NCBI RefSeq assembly: GCF_007679045.1
Contig: NZ_VEFS01000002.1
Span: 1-64,000, forward strand
Direction of reading: 5' to 3'
DNA from: Microbacterium sp. BH-3-3-3
Lineage (GTDB): Bacteria > Actinomycetota > Actinomycetes > Actinomycetales > Microbacteriaceae
Length of the DNA stretch: 64,000 nt
Positions 27,936-36,680 of the stretch are shown here, piece after piece. The translations under genes and the position numbers were made by a program. Position 1 is the stretch's first letter; each line of letters begins with the position of its first letter. Under the pieces are notes generated by a model, which was not told where the DNA came from, searched no databases, and worked only from the letters and a program-made list of their open reading frames with translations.

Positions 27936-28934
27936 ATGGGTGAGCTGTACGGACGATCGATCGACGAAGCGCTCGGGCGCGCGGGCTCCACGGCGCAGAT
28001 CGCGGCGGTGGAGGCCTCGGTGCGCAGTGACGGACCGGATGCCGGAACCCGGCGTCTGCGCGTGATCGCGGGCGACCTCGACATCGAGCTGCTGCCCGAC
28101 CGCGGGCTCGACCTCGGGCAAGTGCGTCACCGCGGTGTGCCGTTGGCCTGGATGTCGCCGACCGGGTGGCCGCGGCCGGGGACGGCGGGCTTCGGGGCGG
28201 CGTTCGGCGGGGGACTCGTGACCACGTGCGGTCTGCTGTCGTTCGGCCCGCCGTCGGCCGACGCCGAGGGGGAGCATCCGCAGCACGGGCGGTACAGCGG
28301 GCTGTCGGCATCCGTCACCCGGGCGGAGGTGCAGGCGGATGCCGTGGTGATCGAGGCGACCGTGACCGAGGCGACGGTGCTCGGTGCGCACCTGGAGCTG
28401 CGGCGGTGCCTGCGCGTGCCGCTGGGCGAGGGGCGGATCGAGTTGCGCGACGAGATCGTCAACCGCGGGTCGCGCCCGGTGGAGCCGATGGTGCTGTACC
28501 ACGTGAACCTCGGCTGGCCGCTGGTCGACGCCGGCACCGTGCTGCGGTCTCCCGCGGAGCGCGTGGTGCCCCGCGATGCGGCTGCCGAAGCGGGCATCGA
28601 GTGCTGGGCGGAGTTCCCGGCGCCCGTCGCGGAGTACCCCGAACAGGTGTTCCGGCACGAGCTGCCGAGCGATCGTCGCGTGAGTGCCGAGGTGGTCGCG
28701 GCGTCGGGGCTCGGCATCCGGATCTCCTTCGACACGACGGCGCTGCCGGCGATGTTCCAGTGGCGCGTGGCGCAGGATGACGGTCTCGTCCTCGGTGTCG
28801 AGCCGGCGACGGCGGTGACGATCCACGGCCGCGGCGCGGCGCGCGAGGCGGGGCTCCTGCGGGCGCTCGCCCCCGGCTCGTCGTGGGGGCTCGGTCTCGA
28901 CATCGATGTCATCCGTGATCGATCCGAGACTTGA
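27936..28934 (+). CDS. DUF4432 family protein (aldose-1-epimerase-like)
   Basis: A 332-aa beta-sandwich protein with DIELLPDRGLDLGQVRHRGV, TTCGLLSFGPP and LYHVNLGWPLVDAGT, typical of DUF4432, which is related to aldose 1-epimerases. It likely interconverts sugar anomers or a related step before phosphorylation. The ATG at 27936 has an AGGAAGG site ~9 bases upstream; the in-frame GTG at 27903 falls within the -10 box and is unlikely. It ends just inside the promoter of the next gene. Confidence 0.8.
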   Translation: MGELYGRSIDEALGRAGSTAQIAAVEASVRSDGPDAGTRRLRVIAGDLDIELLPDRGLDLGQVRHRGVPLAWMSPTGWPRPGTAGFGAAFGGGLVTTCGLLSFGPPSADAEGEHPQHGRYSGLSASVTRAEVQADAVVIEATVTEATVLGAHLELRRCLRVPLGEGRIELRDEIVNRGSRPVEPMVLYHVNLGWPLVDAGTVLRSPAERVVPRDAAAEAGIECWAEFPAPVAEYPEQVFRHELPSDRRVSAEVVAASGLGIRISFDTTALPAMFQWRVAQDDGLVLGVEPATAVTIHGRGAAREAGLLRALAPGSSWGLGLDIDVIRDRSET

Positions 28935-28960
28935 CAACGTTGTCCGAGGAGCCCCAGGAT
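28932..28960 (+). promoter_or_regulatory. Promoter of system 1 operon with LacI operator
   Basis: TTGACA (28932-28937), 17 bases, CAGGAT (28955-28960) is a near-consensus promoter. The palindrome GACAACGTTGTC (28933-28944) covers the -35 box. This drives the long operon from the LacI gene onward and suggests autoregulation. Confidence 0.72.
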
Positions 28961-28999
28961 GACTCCATCGGAACCCACCCGAGGGATCCGCCCCGAAAT

Positions 29000-29011
29000 G
29001 ACAACGATGTC
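29000..29011 (+). promoter_or_regulatory. Second operator upstream of LacI regulator (2)
   Basis: GACAACGATGTC differs by one base from the palindrome GACAACGTTGTC. It lies 67 bases (centre to centre) downstream of the operator at 28933 in the 5' UTR, 10 bases before the LacI start. Paired sites could allow looping by a tetramer (inference). Confidence 0.6.
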
Positions 29012-29020
29012 GAGGATGCG

Positions 29021-30097
29021 ATGACGCACGATGAACTGGTGGCCGCCGCAGCGGTCGCCGAGGCCGCGCCGGCCCGTCCGCGCGCTCGCCTCATCGACGT
29101 CGCGATCGCCGCGGGCGTGAGCCCCAAGACCGTCTCCCGCGTCATCAACGCCGAGACCGGGGTCCTCCCCGTCACCCGCGACAAGGTCATGCGGACCGTA
29201 CGCGACCTCGGCTTCGTGCCCGACCGCAGCGCCCGCGAGCTCAAGCGCCAGGCGGCCGACACGATCGGCATCCTCATCGATGCGATCAGCGACCCGTTCT
29301 TCGCCGCCTTCGTCAGCGTGGTCGAAGAGCTCGCGGTCGCCGAGGGGCTCAGCGTCATCTTCGCCAGCACCGGCTACGACGCGGCCCGCGAGCGCACGCA
29401 GCTCGAACGCCTGACCGGCCACCGCCTGGCCGGCCTCGTCGTCGCCCCCGTCGAGGTGGGGGCGGCCACCCTCGCGGGGCTGCGCACCCGCTTCCCCGTC
29501 GTCACCGTCGACCGCTCGCGTTCGGGCATCGACGCGGTCGTCATCGACGACTTCGGAGCGGCGGCCGAGGCGACCGCGGCACTCCTCTCGCACGGACACC
29601 GCCGCGTGGCCTTCATGGGCGAAGACGTGCCGTACCCCACCGTCAGCGACCGCCTGGCCGGCTACCGTTCGGCCCTCGAAGCGGCGGGCGTGCCGTTCGA
29701 CCCCTCGCTCGTCGTCACGCACGAGCGCTTCCAGGCGGGGGAGGCGGCCGAGGCCTCACGGCTGCTCGAACGTGCCGACGCGCCCACCGCCCTGCTGTGC
29801 GCCACCAGCCTCGCCGCGATCGGCACGGTGCAGGCGATCCGCGCCCGCGGCCTGCGGATGCCGGCGCTCGTCTCGTTCGGCGACTTCACCCTCGCCGAGG
29901 TGCTCGAGCCCGGAATCACCTACGTCGACCACGACCCGCGTCTCATGGGCGCCGCGGCCTTCCATCGCCTGCGCGAACTCGCGGTGCACCCTGACGCGGA
30001 GCCCACCCGAACCGTCGTCCCCACCCGTCTGGTCCCGCGTGGATCGGGTGAGGTCACCCCCTCCTTCCCCCTCGACCCGATCGGAGCGACGCGATGA
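29021..30097 (+). CDS. LacI family transcriptional regulator (2), system 1
   Basis: A 358-aa regulator with an ~20-residue N-terminal extension, then the HTH LIDVAIAAGVSPKTVSRVIN, a hinge SARELKRQAAD and a sugar-binding-type sensor domain. Recognition-helix positions corresponding to LacI Tyr17-Gln18 are Pro-Lys. The ATG follows GAGG; an upstream TTG at 28931 would overlap the -35 box and is rejected. First gene of an operon extending to ~40470 with repeated ATGA overlaps. It is the best candidate to bind the GACAACGTTGTC sites. Confidence 0.9.
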   Translation: MTHDELVAAAAVAEAAPARPRARLIDVAIAAGVSPKTVSRVINAETGVLPVTRDKVMRTVRDLGFVPDRSARELKRQAADTIGILIDAISDPFFAAFVSVVEELAVAEGLSVIFASTGYDAARERTQLERLTGHRLAGLVVAPVEVGAATLAGLRTRFPVVTVDRSRSGIDAVVIDDFGAAAEATAALLSHGHRRVAFMGEDVPYPTVSDRLAGYRSALEAAGVPFDPSLVVTHERFQAGEAAEASRLLERADAPTALLCATSLAAIGTVQAIRARGLRMPALVSFGDFTLAEVLEPGITYVDHDPRLMGAAAFHRLRELAVHPDAEPTRTVVPTRLVPRGSGEVTPSFPLDPIGATR

Positions 30098-31131
30098 AGC
30101 CCGTCCTGCTGCCCCCCAATCCCGTGCAGCACTTCTACCGCGGGGGCGACCGCATCGCCGCCCTCCGCGGCATCGTGCCCGAGACCGACCGTCAGCCCGA
30201 GGAGTGGCTCGGCTCCACCGTCTCGCGCTTCGGCTCCGACGAGATCGGCCTGGCCGTCACCGACGGCGGAGAGTTCCTGCGCGACCTCGTGACCGCCGAT
30301 CGCGCCGCCTGGGTGGGAGCGCGCAGCGGACGGGATGCCGCAGACCTCGGCATCCTGGTCAAGCTCCTCGACGCGCGGCAGCGCCTCCCCGTTCACGTGC
30401 ACCCCGACCGCGGATTCGCCTCGTCGCACCTGGACTGCCCCTACGGCAAGACCGAGGCCTGGTACGTGCTCGAGACCGAGGACGACTGCGCCGTGTACGT
30501 CGGATGGAACGAGAGCGTCGACCGCGACGAGCTCGACCGCCGCCGCGACGCCCAGGACAGCGAGTGGATGCTCGCCCACATGAACCGCGTCGTCGTGCGC
30601 CCCGGCATGGGAGTGCTCGTGCCCGCCGGCACCGTGCACGCCATCGACGGGGGCATCTTCGTCGCCGAGGTGCAGGAACCCACCGACTTCTCGATCCTGC
30701 TGGAGTGGTCGGTGACGACCTCGACGCGCGAGGAATCGCACCTCGAGCTCGGCTTCGACGCCGTCATGCCCGCCGTCTCGACTGAGAAGCTCGACGCCGA
30801 CGCGCTCGACGCCCTGGTCGGCACCTCCGGCACGAGCCCGGCGGGACCCGCGTTTCGTTCTCTGCTGCCGGATGCCGCCGACCCCTATTTCCGCCTCTTC
30901 GACGCCGCAGGAGACACGGTGGCGCACGCGGCCGGCTTCTCGGTCGTGCTGGTGCGCGAGGGAGCGGGCGCCCTGGTGTCGGACGCCGGCAGCGTCGACG
31001 TCGAGCGCGGACAGGTCTACGCCGTGCCGCACGCCTTCGGCGCATGGCGCCTCACGGGCGGGGCCGAGATCCTCGTCGCCGCCCCCGGCGTCGGCTGGCC
31101 CGGAACCCTCCGCGGCGGTGACGTGCGATGA
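30094..31131 (+). CDS. Class I mannose-6-phosphate isomerase-like protein
   Basis: A 345-aa cupin-type isomerase. Zinc ligands are in VHVHPDRGFA (H101, H103) with KTEAWYVLE ~20 residues later, plus a later histidine in VPAGTVHAIDGG. It would interconvert an aldose and ketose phosphate; in this context the substrate may not be mannose 6-phosphate. Overlaps the LacI stop (ATGA) and the FGGY start (ATGA). Confidence 0.82.
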   Translation: MKPVLLPPNPVQHFYRGGDRIAALRGIVPETDRQPEEWLGSTVSRFGSDEIGLAVTDGGEFLRDLVTADRAAWVGARSGRDAADLGILVKLLDARQRLPVHVHPDRGFASSHLDCPYGKTEAWYVLETEDDCAVYVGWNESVDRDELDRRRDAQDSEWMLAHMNRVVVRPGMGVLVPAGTVHAIDGGIFVAEVQEPTDFSILLEWSVTTSTREESHLELGFDAVMPAVSTEKLDADALDALVGTSGTSPAGPAFRSLLPDAADPYFRLFDAAGDTVAHAAGFSVVLVREGAGALVSDAGSVDVERGQVYAVPHAFGAWRLTGGAEILVAAPGVGWPGTLRGGDVR

Positions 31132-32579
31132 GCGAGTACGTCGTCGGGATCGACATGGGCTCGACCAGCACCAAGCTGCTGGTCGCCACCCCCGAGGGGC
31201 GCCAGGTGCTCGTCGTCAGCCGCCGCTCGCCGTGGACCAACCTCGACCACGGTCGGGCCGAGATGACCGCGGCCGAGGCGATCGCCGTCGTGCGCGACCT
31301 CGCCGCCGAGGCCGACGCGCGCCTCGACGAGGGCTACCGCGTCGTCGCGCTCGGGGTCTCGGGCATGGCCGAGGCGGGGGTGCTGCTCGATGAGCAGGGC
31401 TCCGCGCTCGCGCCGATCATGGCGTGGTTCGACCCGCGCGGGGCGGCGCAGATCATGTCGACCCCCGAGTCGTTCCGCGCCGAGTTCCCCGGCCGCACCG
31501 GACTGCCGGTCGGGCCGCTGGCATCCATCGCCAAACTGCTGCACCTGCGCGAGCAGGGCATCTCGCTCGCGGGCACCACGTTCCTGAACGTCCCCGAGTT
31601 CGTCGTGCACGCGCTCGGCGGACCCCGCGTCGCGGAGTACTCGCTCGTTTCGCGCACCGGGCTGATCGACCAGGACGACAGCACCCCGTGGCAGGCGGCG
31701 CTCGACGTGCTCGGCGTCGACGAGGGCATCCTCGGCACCCTCGTCAGCGCGGGAGAACCGGTCGGCACCCTCACCGATCCCGACATGCCCGCGGGCTTCC
31801 GCGGTGCGGCCCTGACCGTCGCCGGACACGACCACCTCGTCTCGGCGGTCGCCGTCGGCGCCACGCACACCGGCCAGCTCTACGACTCGATGGGCACCGC
31901 CGAGGCGCTCGTGCGCGTGCTCGACGACACCCTGCCCTTCGACGCGCGCGAGCGCCTCGCCCACGCCGGCATCAACTGCGTGCGCCACGTCATCCCCGGC
32001 AAGTACGTGCTGCTGGCGGGCACGAAGTCGGGCCTGCTCATGCGGCGCGTGCTGCAGCTGCTCGGCATCACGGATACCGTGGGGCGCACGCGCATCGACG
32101 ACGAGGCGATGGCGCTGCCCGTGCTCGGCACCGTCTCGGACGCCGGTCTCGCCGTATCGGGGGCGCGCAACGACGACGGTGTGCTGAAGATCGTCGCGCA
32201 GAGCGACGGGCTGAGCCCCGCCGACCTGTTCGCGGCGAGCCTGCGCCACGGCAACGACATGCTCGCCGAGCTGATGGCGGTGATGGATCGCGAGGTCGCA
32301 CCCCCCACCTCCACGGTGCTGACCGGCGGCTGGTCGTCGATGGCGTCGGTGGTGCGCTCGCGCTCCGCGCTGCTGCCCGAGGTCACCGTCTCGACCCACG
32401 ACGAGGGCACGGCCTACGGCGCCGCGCTCTTCGCCGCCTTCGCCGCGCGGTCCGCCGGGGCCACGGCATCCGGATCCTTCGCCGACGTCGCGAACACCTT
32501 CCTCTCGTCATCGCTCGAGCCGGCGGAGCACCGTTCCGCCGTGCTCGCCTCCCTCACCCCCACCCCTGAAAGGAGCTGA
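31128..32579 (+). CDS. FGGY family carbohydrate kinase (1)
   Basis: A 483-aa actin-fold sugar kinase. The phosphate-1 motif VVGIDMGSTSTKLLVATPEG is at residues ~4-23, GVSGMAEAGVLLDEQG near residue 75, AWFDPRG near 100, and the adenosine region VLTGGWSSMASV near residue 400. It likely phosphorylates the imported ketose or polyol. It is clearly related to the second FGGY kinase at 44403 (same AWFDPRG, PEFVVHALGG and LTVAGHDHLV segments). An AAGGAG site near its end serves the next gene. Confidence 0.87.
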   Translation: MSEYVVGIDMGSTSTKLLVATPEGRQVLVVSRRSPWTNLDHGRAEMTAAEAIAVVRDLAAEADARLDEGYRVVALGVSGMAEAGVLLDEQGSALAPIMAWFDPRGAAQIMSTPESFRAEFPGRTGLPVGPLASIAKLLHLREQGISLAGTTFLNVPEFVVHALGGPRVAEYSLVSRTGLIDQDDSTPWQAALDVLGVDEGILGTLVSAGEPVGTLTDPDMPAGFRGAALTVAGHDHLVSAVAVGATHTGQLYDSMGTAEALVRVLDDTLPFDARERLAHAGINCVRHVIPGKYVLLAGTKSGLLMRRVLQLLGITDTVGRTRIDDEAMALPVLGTVSDAGLAVSGARNDDGVLKIVAQSDGLSPADLFAASLRHGNDMLAELMAVMDREVAPPTSTVLTGGWSSMASVVRSRSALLPEVTVSTHDEGTAYGAALFAAFAARSAGATASGSFADVANTFLSSSLEPAEHRSAVLASLTPTPERS

Positions 32580-32581
32580 CG

Positions 32582-33361
32582 ATGTCGTCAGTCAGCACGA
32601 CCGTCCCGGTGCTGCAGGCCCGTGGCCTGTCACGTCAGTTCGGATCCGTCCGCGCCCTCCACAACGTCGACTTCGAGGTCTACCCCGGAGAAGTGACGGC
32701 CCTCATCGGCGACAACGGCGCCGGCAAGTCGACGCTCGTGAAGGCCCTCTCGGGCAACCTCGCGATCGACGAGGGCGAAATCCTCTTCGACGGAAAGCCC
32801 ATCGACATGTCGAACCCGCAGGTGGCGTCGTCGCTCGGGATCGAGACGGTCTACCAGGACCTCGCGCTCGCCCCTCACCTCGACCCGGTGCAGAACATGT
32901 ACCTCGGCCGCGAGATCCGCCGCCCCGGCCTCGCCGGTGCCCTGGGCTTCATGAAGACCAAGGAGATGGCCGTCGCCTCACGGGCCGCGTTCGACGAGCT
33001 CGGCGCGACGGTGCGATCGCTGTCGTCGCCCGTGGGCGAGATGTCGGGCGGTCAGCGCCAGGCCATCGCGATCGCCCGCGCGGTGCACTGGGCCGGTCGC
33101 CTCGTCTTCCTCGACGAGCCCACGGCCGCCCTCGGCGTGCGTCAGACCAAGAACGTGCTCGAGACGATCCGCCGCGTGCGCGACAAGGGCATCGCCGTCG
33201 TGCTCATCTCGCACTCCATGCCGCACGTGATGGAGGTCTGCGACCGCATCCAGGTGCTGCGCCTGGGCACCCGCGTGGCCAACGTCGACGCGAAGAACAC
33301 CTCCATGGAAGAACTCGTCGGGCTCATGACCGGCGCCGTCACGAAGGACGACTCCAAATGA
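32582..33361 (+). CDS. CUT2-type sugar ABC transporter, ATP-binding protein (copy A, FrcA-like)
   Basis: A 259-aa single ABC domain: Walker A GDNGAGKST near residue 40, signature MSGGQRQA near residue 145, Walker B LVFLDEPTAALG. Most monosaccharide (RbsA/XylG) ATPases have two fused domains (~500 aa); this one has a single domain like FrcA of the rhizobial fructose importer. It powers uptake with the next two genes. Its sequence is nearly the same as copy B at 55553. Confidence 0.9.
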   Translation: MSSVSTTVPVLQARGLSRQFGSVRALHNVDFEVYPGEVTALIGDNGAGKSTLVKALSGNLAIDEGEILFDGKPIDMSNPQVASSLGIETVYQDLALAPHLDPVQNMYLGREIRRPGLAGALGFMKTKEMAVASRAAFDELGATVRSLSSPVGEMSGGQRQAIAIARAVHWAGRLVFLDEPTAALGVRQTKNVLETIRRVRDKGIAVVLISHSMPHVMEVCDRIQVLRLGTRVANVDAKNTSMEELVGLMTGAVTKDDSK

Positions 33362-34440
33362 GCACCAAGACCCCTCCCACCGAGACCGTCGCCATCGGCA
33401 CGTTCGAGGACACCAAGCCCAACTTCTTCCTGGGGCTGCTCAAGGCGCAGGCCTTCCAGATCCTCATCATCCTCATCGTCATCGTGCTGATCTTCAGCGC
33501 GCTGGCGCCGGACTCGTTCGCGCAGTGGTCGAACTTCCGCCTCATCATCCAGAACGCCTCGATCCTCGCGGTCCTGGGCGTCGGCATGACCTACATCATC
33601 ATCACCTCGGGCATCGACCTCTCGGTCGGCTCGGTGCTGGTGTTCTCGGGCGTCGTGTCGGCCCTGACGATGCGCGCCCTCGGCGGCGAAGGCTGGGGAG
33701 TGGCGACCGTCGGCATCATCGTGTCGATCCTCAGCGGCGTGTGCTGGGGCCTGCTCAACGGCTTCCTCATCGCGAAGGCCAAGATCCCGCCGCTCATCGT
33801 CACGCTGGGCTCGCTCGGCATGGCTCTGGGTCTCGCGCAGATCCTCACCGGCGGCGTCGACATCCGCGACGTCCCCACCGTGCTGACCGTCTCGATCGGT
33901 TACGGCAACGTGTTCGGGTCGCTGCCCATCATCAGCGTCATCGCGCTCGTCGTCGTCGTCATCGGCGCGATCGTGCTGCACTTCACCAAGTTCGGCCTCT
34001 ACACCTACGCCGTCGGCTCCAGCGAGCTCGCCGCCCGCCGCGTCGGCGTCAAGGTCGACCGTCACCTCATCTCGGTCTACACGCTGTCGGGAGCGCTCGC
34101 CGGGCTCGCCGGCATCCTGGCCCTCTCGCAGTTCTCGACCACCGCGATCGCGGGGCAGTCGCAGACCAACCTGAACGTGATCGCGGCCGTGGTCATCGGC
34201 GGCACCTCGCTCTTCGGCGGGGTCGGCACGATCTTCGGCACCGTGGTCGGCCTCTTCATCCCGGCCGTCCTGCAGAACGGCTTCGTCATCACCGGCGTGC
34301 AGCCCTTCTGGCAGCAGGTCGCCGTCGGCGCGGTGCTGATCACCGCCGTCTACGTCGACCAGGTGCGCCGCACCGCCGCGACCCGCGGCAACACCCAGAG
34401 CCTCTGGCGGAAGTTCGTCAGCGGAGGACGCCGCGGCTGA
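33358..34440 (+). CDS. Sugar ABC transporter permease (copy A, FrcC-like)
   Basis: A 360-aa inner-membrane permease of the BPD_transp_2 family, with a hydrophilic N-terminus (~35 residues) and about ten helices. The conserved segment ITSGIDLSVGSVLVFSGVVS is near residue 80 and the EAA-like loop GENARRVGVK equivalent is SSELAARRVGVKVDRH. Overlaps the ATPase gene by 4 bases. The homodimer would form the translocation channel. Confidence 0.9.
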   Translation: MSTKTPPTETVAIGTFEDTKPNFFLGLLKAQAFQILIILIVIVLIFSALAPDSFAQWSNFRLIIQNASILAVLGVGMTYIIITSGIDLSVGSVLVFSGVVSALTMRALGGEGWGVATVGIIVSILSGVCWGLLNGFLIAKAKIPPLIVTLGSLGMALGLAQILTGGVDIRDVPTVLTVSIGYGNVFGSLPIISVIALVVVVIGAIVLHFTKFGLYTYAVGSSELAARRVGVKVDRHLISVYTLSGALAGLAGILALSQFSTTAIAGQSQTNLNVIAAVVIGGTSLFGGVGTIFGTVVGLFIPAVLQNGFVITGVQPFWQQVAVGAVLITAVYVDQVRRTAATRGNTQSLWRKFVSGGRRG

Positions 34441-34483
34441 GGCCCGGCATCCGACACCAACCAAGAGAGAACAGGCAATCACA

Positions 34484-35473
34484 ATGCAGTGGAACAAGAA
34501 GGTTCTCGCGTTCGCCACCCTCGGCGCCGCAGCCACCCTCGTCCTCGCCGGGTGCTCCGGCGGCTCCTCGTCCGGCGGCGCGTCGGGCGGGTCGGACGGC
34601 GGTTACAAGATCGCGTTCGTGCAGGGCGTCGCCGGAGATGAGTTCTACATCTCCATGCAGTGCGGCATCCAGGCCGAGGCCGAGAAGGAGGGGGCCACCG
34701 TCACCACGCAGGGCCCCGAGAAGTTCGACCCGACCCTGCAGAAGCCCATCGTCGACGCCGTCGTCGCCTCCAAGCCCGACGCGCTGCTGATCGCCCCCAC
34801 CGACGTCTCGGCCATGCAGGCGCCCATCGCGGCGGCCGAGGCCGCCGGCATCAAGGTGGTCCTCGTCGACACGACGCTGGAAGACCCCTCCGGTGCGGTC
34901 TCGCAGATCTCCTCCGACAACGAAGGCGGCGGGGCTGCCGCGTTCAAGGCCATCCAGGATGCCAACCCCAACGGCGGCAAGGTGCTCGTGGTCTCGGTTG
35001 ACCCCGGCATCTCCACCACCGACGCCCGCGCGAAGGGCTTCGAAGACGCCGTCGCGAAGGACTCGAAGTTCTCGTCGGTCGGTGTGCAGTACTCGCACAA
35101 CGAGCCCTCCACCGCCGCCGAGATCGTCACCGCCGCGTTGCAGAAGGACCCCGACATCGTGGGCATCTTCGCCGCCAACCTGTTCGCCGCCGAGGGCTCG
35201 GCCACCGGCGTGCAGCAGGCCGGCAAGCAGGGCGCCGTCACCATCGTCGGCTTCGACGCGGGCCCCGCCCAGGTCAAGGCCCTGCAGGCCGGAACGGTTC
35301 AGGCGCTCGTCGCGCAGGAGCCCGCCACCATCGGCGAAGACGGCGTGCAGCAGGCCATCGCGGCGCTGAAGGGCGAGGCGACCGAAGCCAAGATCCAGAC
35401 CGGCTTCACCATCCTCACCAAGGACAACATCGACACCGACGGCAAGGACGCGGTGTACAAGTCGTCCTGCTGA
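34484..35473 (+). CDS. Sugar ABC transporter substrate-binding lipoprotein (copy A, FrcB-like)
   Basis: A 329-aa lipoprotein. The signal peptide ends in the lipobox LVLAGC with Cys24 as lipid anchor, followed by a Ser/Gly linker and a ribose-binding-protein fold (KIAFVQGVAGDEFYISMQCG onward, with LIAPTDVSAM). The mature part differs from copy B (53406) at only about eleven residues, so both probably bind the same or very similar sugars. The last gene before a repeat array within the operon. Confidence 0.9.
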   Translation: MQWNKKVLAFATLGAAATLVLAGCSGGSSSGGASGGSDGGYKIAFVQGVAGDEFYISMQCGIQAEAEKEGATVTTQGPEKFDPTLQKPIVDAVVASKPDALLIAPTDVSAMQAPIAAAEAAGIKVVLVDTTLEDPSGAVSQISSDNEGGGAAAFKAIQDANPNGGKVLVVSVDPGISTTDARAKGFEDAVAKDSKFSSVGVQYSHNEPSTAAEIVTAALQKDPDIVGIFAANLFAAEGSATGVQQAGKQGAVTIVGFDAGPAQVKALQAGTVQALVAQEPATIGEDGVQQAIAALKGEATEAKIQTGFTILTKDNIDTDGKDAVYKSSC

Positions 35474-35531
35474 TCGATTCCGGATGCCGGGATCTCGCCG
35501 TTGCGCGGGGTCTCGGCATCCGCCCCTCCCG

Positions 35532-35816
35532 CCCGGAGGCTTCGACAGGCTCAGCCACCGGGCTCGCGCAACGCCAGGTCCCTGAGCTTGTCGAAGGGCC
35601 GGGACCACCCGCCCCTCCCGCCCGGAGGCTTCGACAGGCTCAGCCACCGGGCTCGCGCAACACCCCGCACTCCCGCCCGGAGGCTTCGACAGGCTCAGCC
35701 ACCGGGCTCGCGCAACACCCCGCACTCCCGCCCGGGGGCTTCGACAGGCTCAGCCACCGGGCTCGCGCAACACCCGCACTCCCTCCCGGGGGCTTCGACA
35801 GGCTCAGCCACCGGGC
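35532..35816. repeat. 55-bp tandem array of the TTCGACAGGCTC hairpin repeat
   Basis: Direct copies of TTCGACAGGCTCAG start at 35541, 35630, 35685, 35740 and 35794 (spacings 55, 55 and 54 in the last four), with an inverted copy at ~35583. Each unit has a stem CCCGG-A-GGCT pairing with AGCC-A-CCGGG around the core, and a spacer GGGCTCGCGCAACACCC. The array lies between the binding-protein gene and the aldolase gene inside the system 1 operon, where it may reduce read-through or stabilise the upstream mRNA. Confidence 0.9.
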
Positions 35817-35852
35817 TCGCGCAACACCCGCCCCGACAAGAGAGACACCGCC

Positions 35853-36680
35853 GTGCCGCTGGCCGACATACCCGCCCTGCTCGCCGCGCACCGCGCGGTC
35901 GGGGCCTTCAACTTCATCACCCTCGAGGTCGCCGAGGCGATCGTGACCGGAGCCGAGACCGCCGGCACCGGCGTGATCCTGCAGCTCTCGCAGAACGCCA
36001 TCGCCTTCCACGGCGGTCTGGCCCCCGCCGCCTCCGCCGCCCTCCGGCTGGCCGAAACGGCACGGGTAGGCGTCGTGGTGCACCTCGACCACGCCACCGA
36101 CGAGCCCCTCGTCGACGAGGCCCTGGCGGTCGGCATCCGTTCGGTCATGTTCGACGCCGCTCACCTGACCGACGCCGAGAACCTCGCGCGCACCGCCGCC
36201 GTCGCCGAACGCGTGCACGCGGCGGGCGGATGGATCGAGGCCGAGCTCGGCGAGATCGGCGGCAAGGGCGCTCACGCCCCCGGGGTGCGCACCGACGTCG
36301 CCGAGGCCGTGCGCTTCGTAAGCGAGACGCGCGTCGACGCCCTCGCGGTGGCGGTGGGCAGCGAGCACGCGATGCGCGAGCGCAGTGCCACCCTCGACGG
36401 GGAACTGATCGCCCGACTCGCCGCCGAACTCCCCGTGCCCCTCGTGCTGCACGGCTCGAGCGGTGTCGCCGACGCCGGCATCGACGCAGCGGTGCGCGCG
36501 GGCATGCGCAAGATCAACATCGGCACGCACCTCAACCAGGTGCTCACCTCGGCGGTGCGCGCCGAACTCGAGCGGGATCCGGATGCCATCGACCCGCGCC
36601 GCTGGCTGGCTCCCGGTCGCGCGGCGGTCGCCGCCGAGGTCGAACGGCTGCTCGGCGTCGTGACGGGACGCGCCGCATGA
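35853..36680 (+). CDS. Class II ketose-bisphosphate aldolase
   Basis: A 275-aa zinc aldolase of the GatY/KbaY/Fba type. Zinc and substrate motifs: VVVHLDHATDEP near residue 70, EAELGEIGGKG near 130, VAVGSEHAM near 168 (usually G-T-x-H-G), VLHGSSGV near 200 and INIGTHLN near 228. Shorter than the usual ~285-310 aa. It would split a ketose 1,6-bisphosphate (fructose or tagatose) into DHAP and glyceraldehyde 3-phosphate. GTG start with an AAGAGAG site; coupled to the PfkB gene by ATGA. Confidence 0.85.
   Translation: MPLADIPALLAAHRAVGAFNFITLEVAEAIVTGAETAGTGVILQLSQNAIAFHGGLAPAASAALRLAETARVGVVVHLDHATDEPLVDEALAVGIRSVMFDAAHLTDAENLARTAAVAERVHAAGGWIEAELGEIGGKGAHAPGVRTDVAEAVRFVSETRVDALAVAVGSEHAMRERSATLDGELIARLAAELPVPLVLHGSSGVADAGIDAAVRAGMRKINIGTHLNQVLTSAVRAELERDPDAIDPRRWLAPGRAAVAAEVERLLGVVTGRAA

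Noticed and set aside
28931..29020. TTG start at 28931 adding 30 residues to LacI regulator (2)
   Set aside because: The codon lies in the -35 box of the gene's own promoter, so it could not be transcribed from it.
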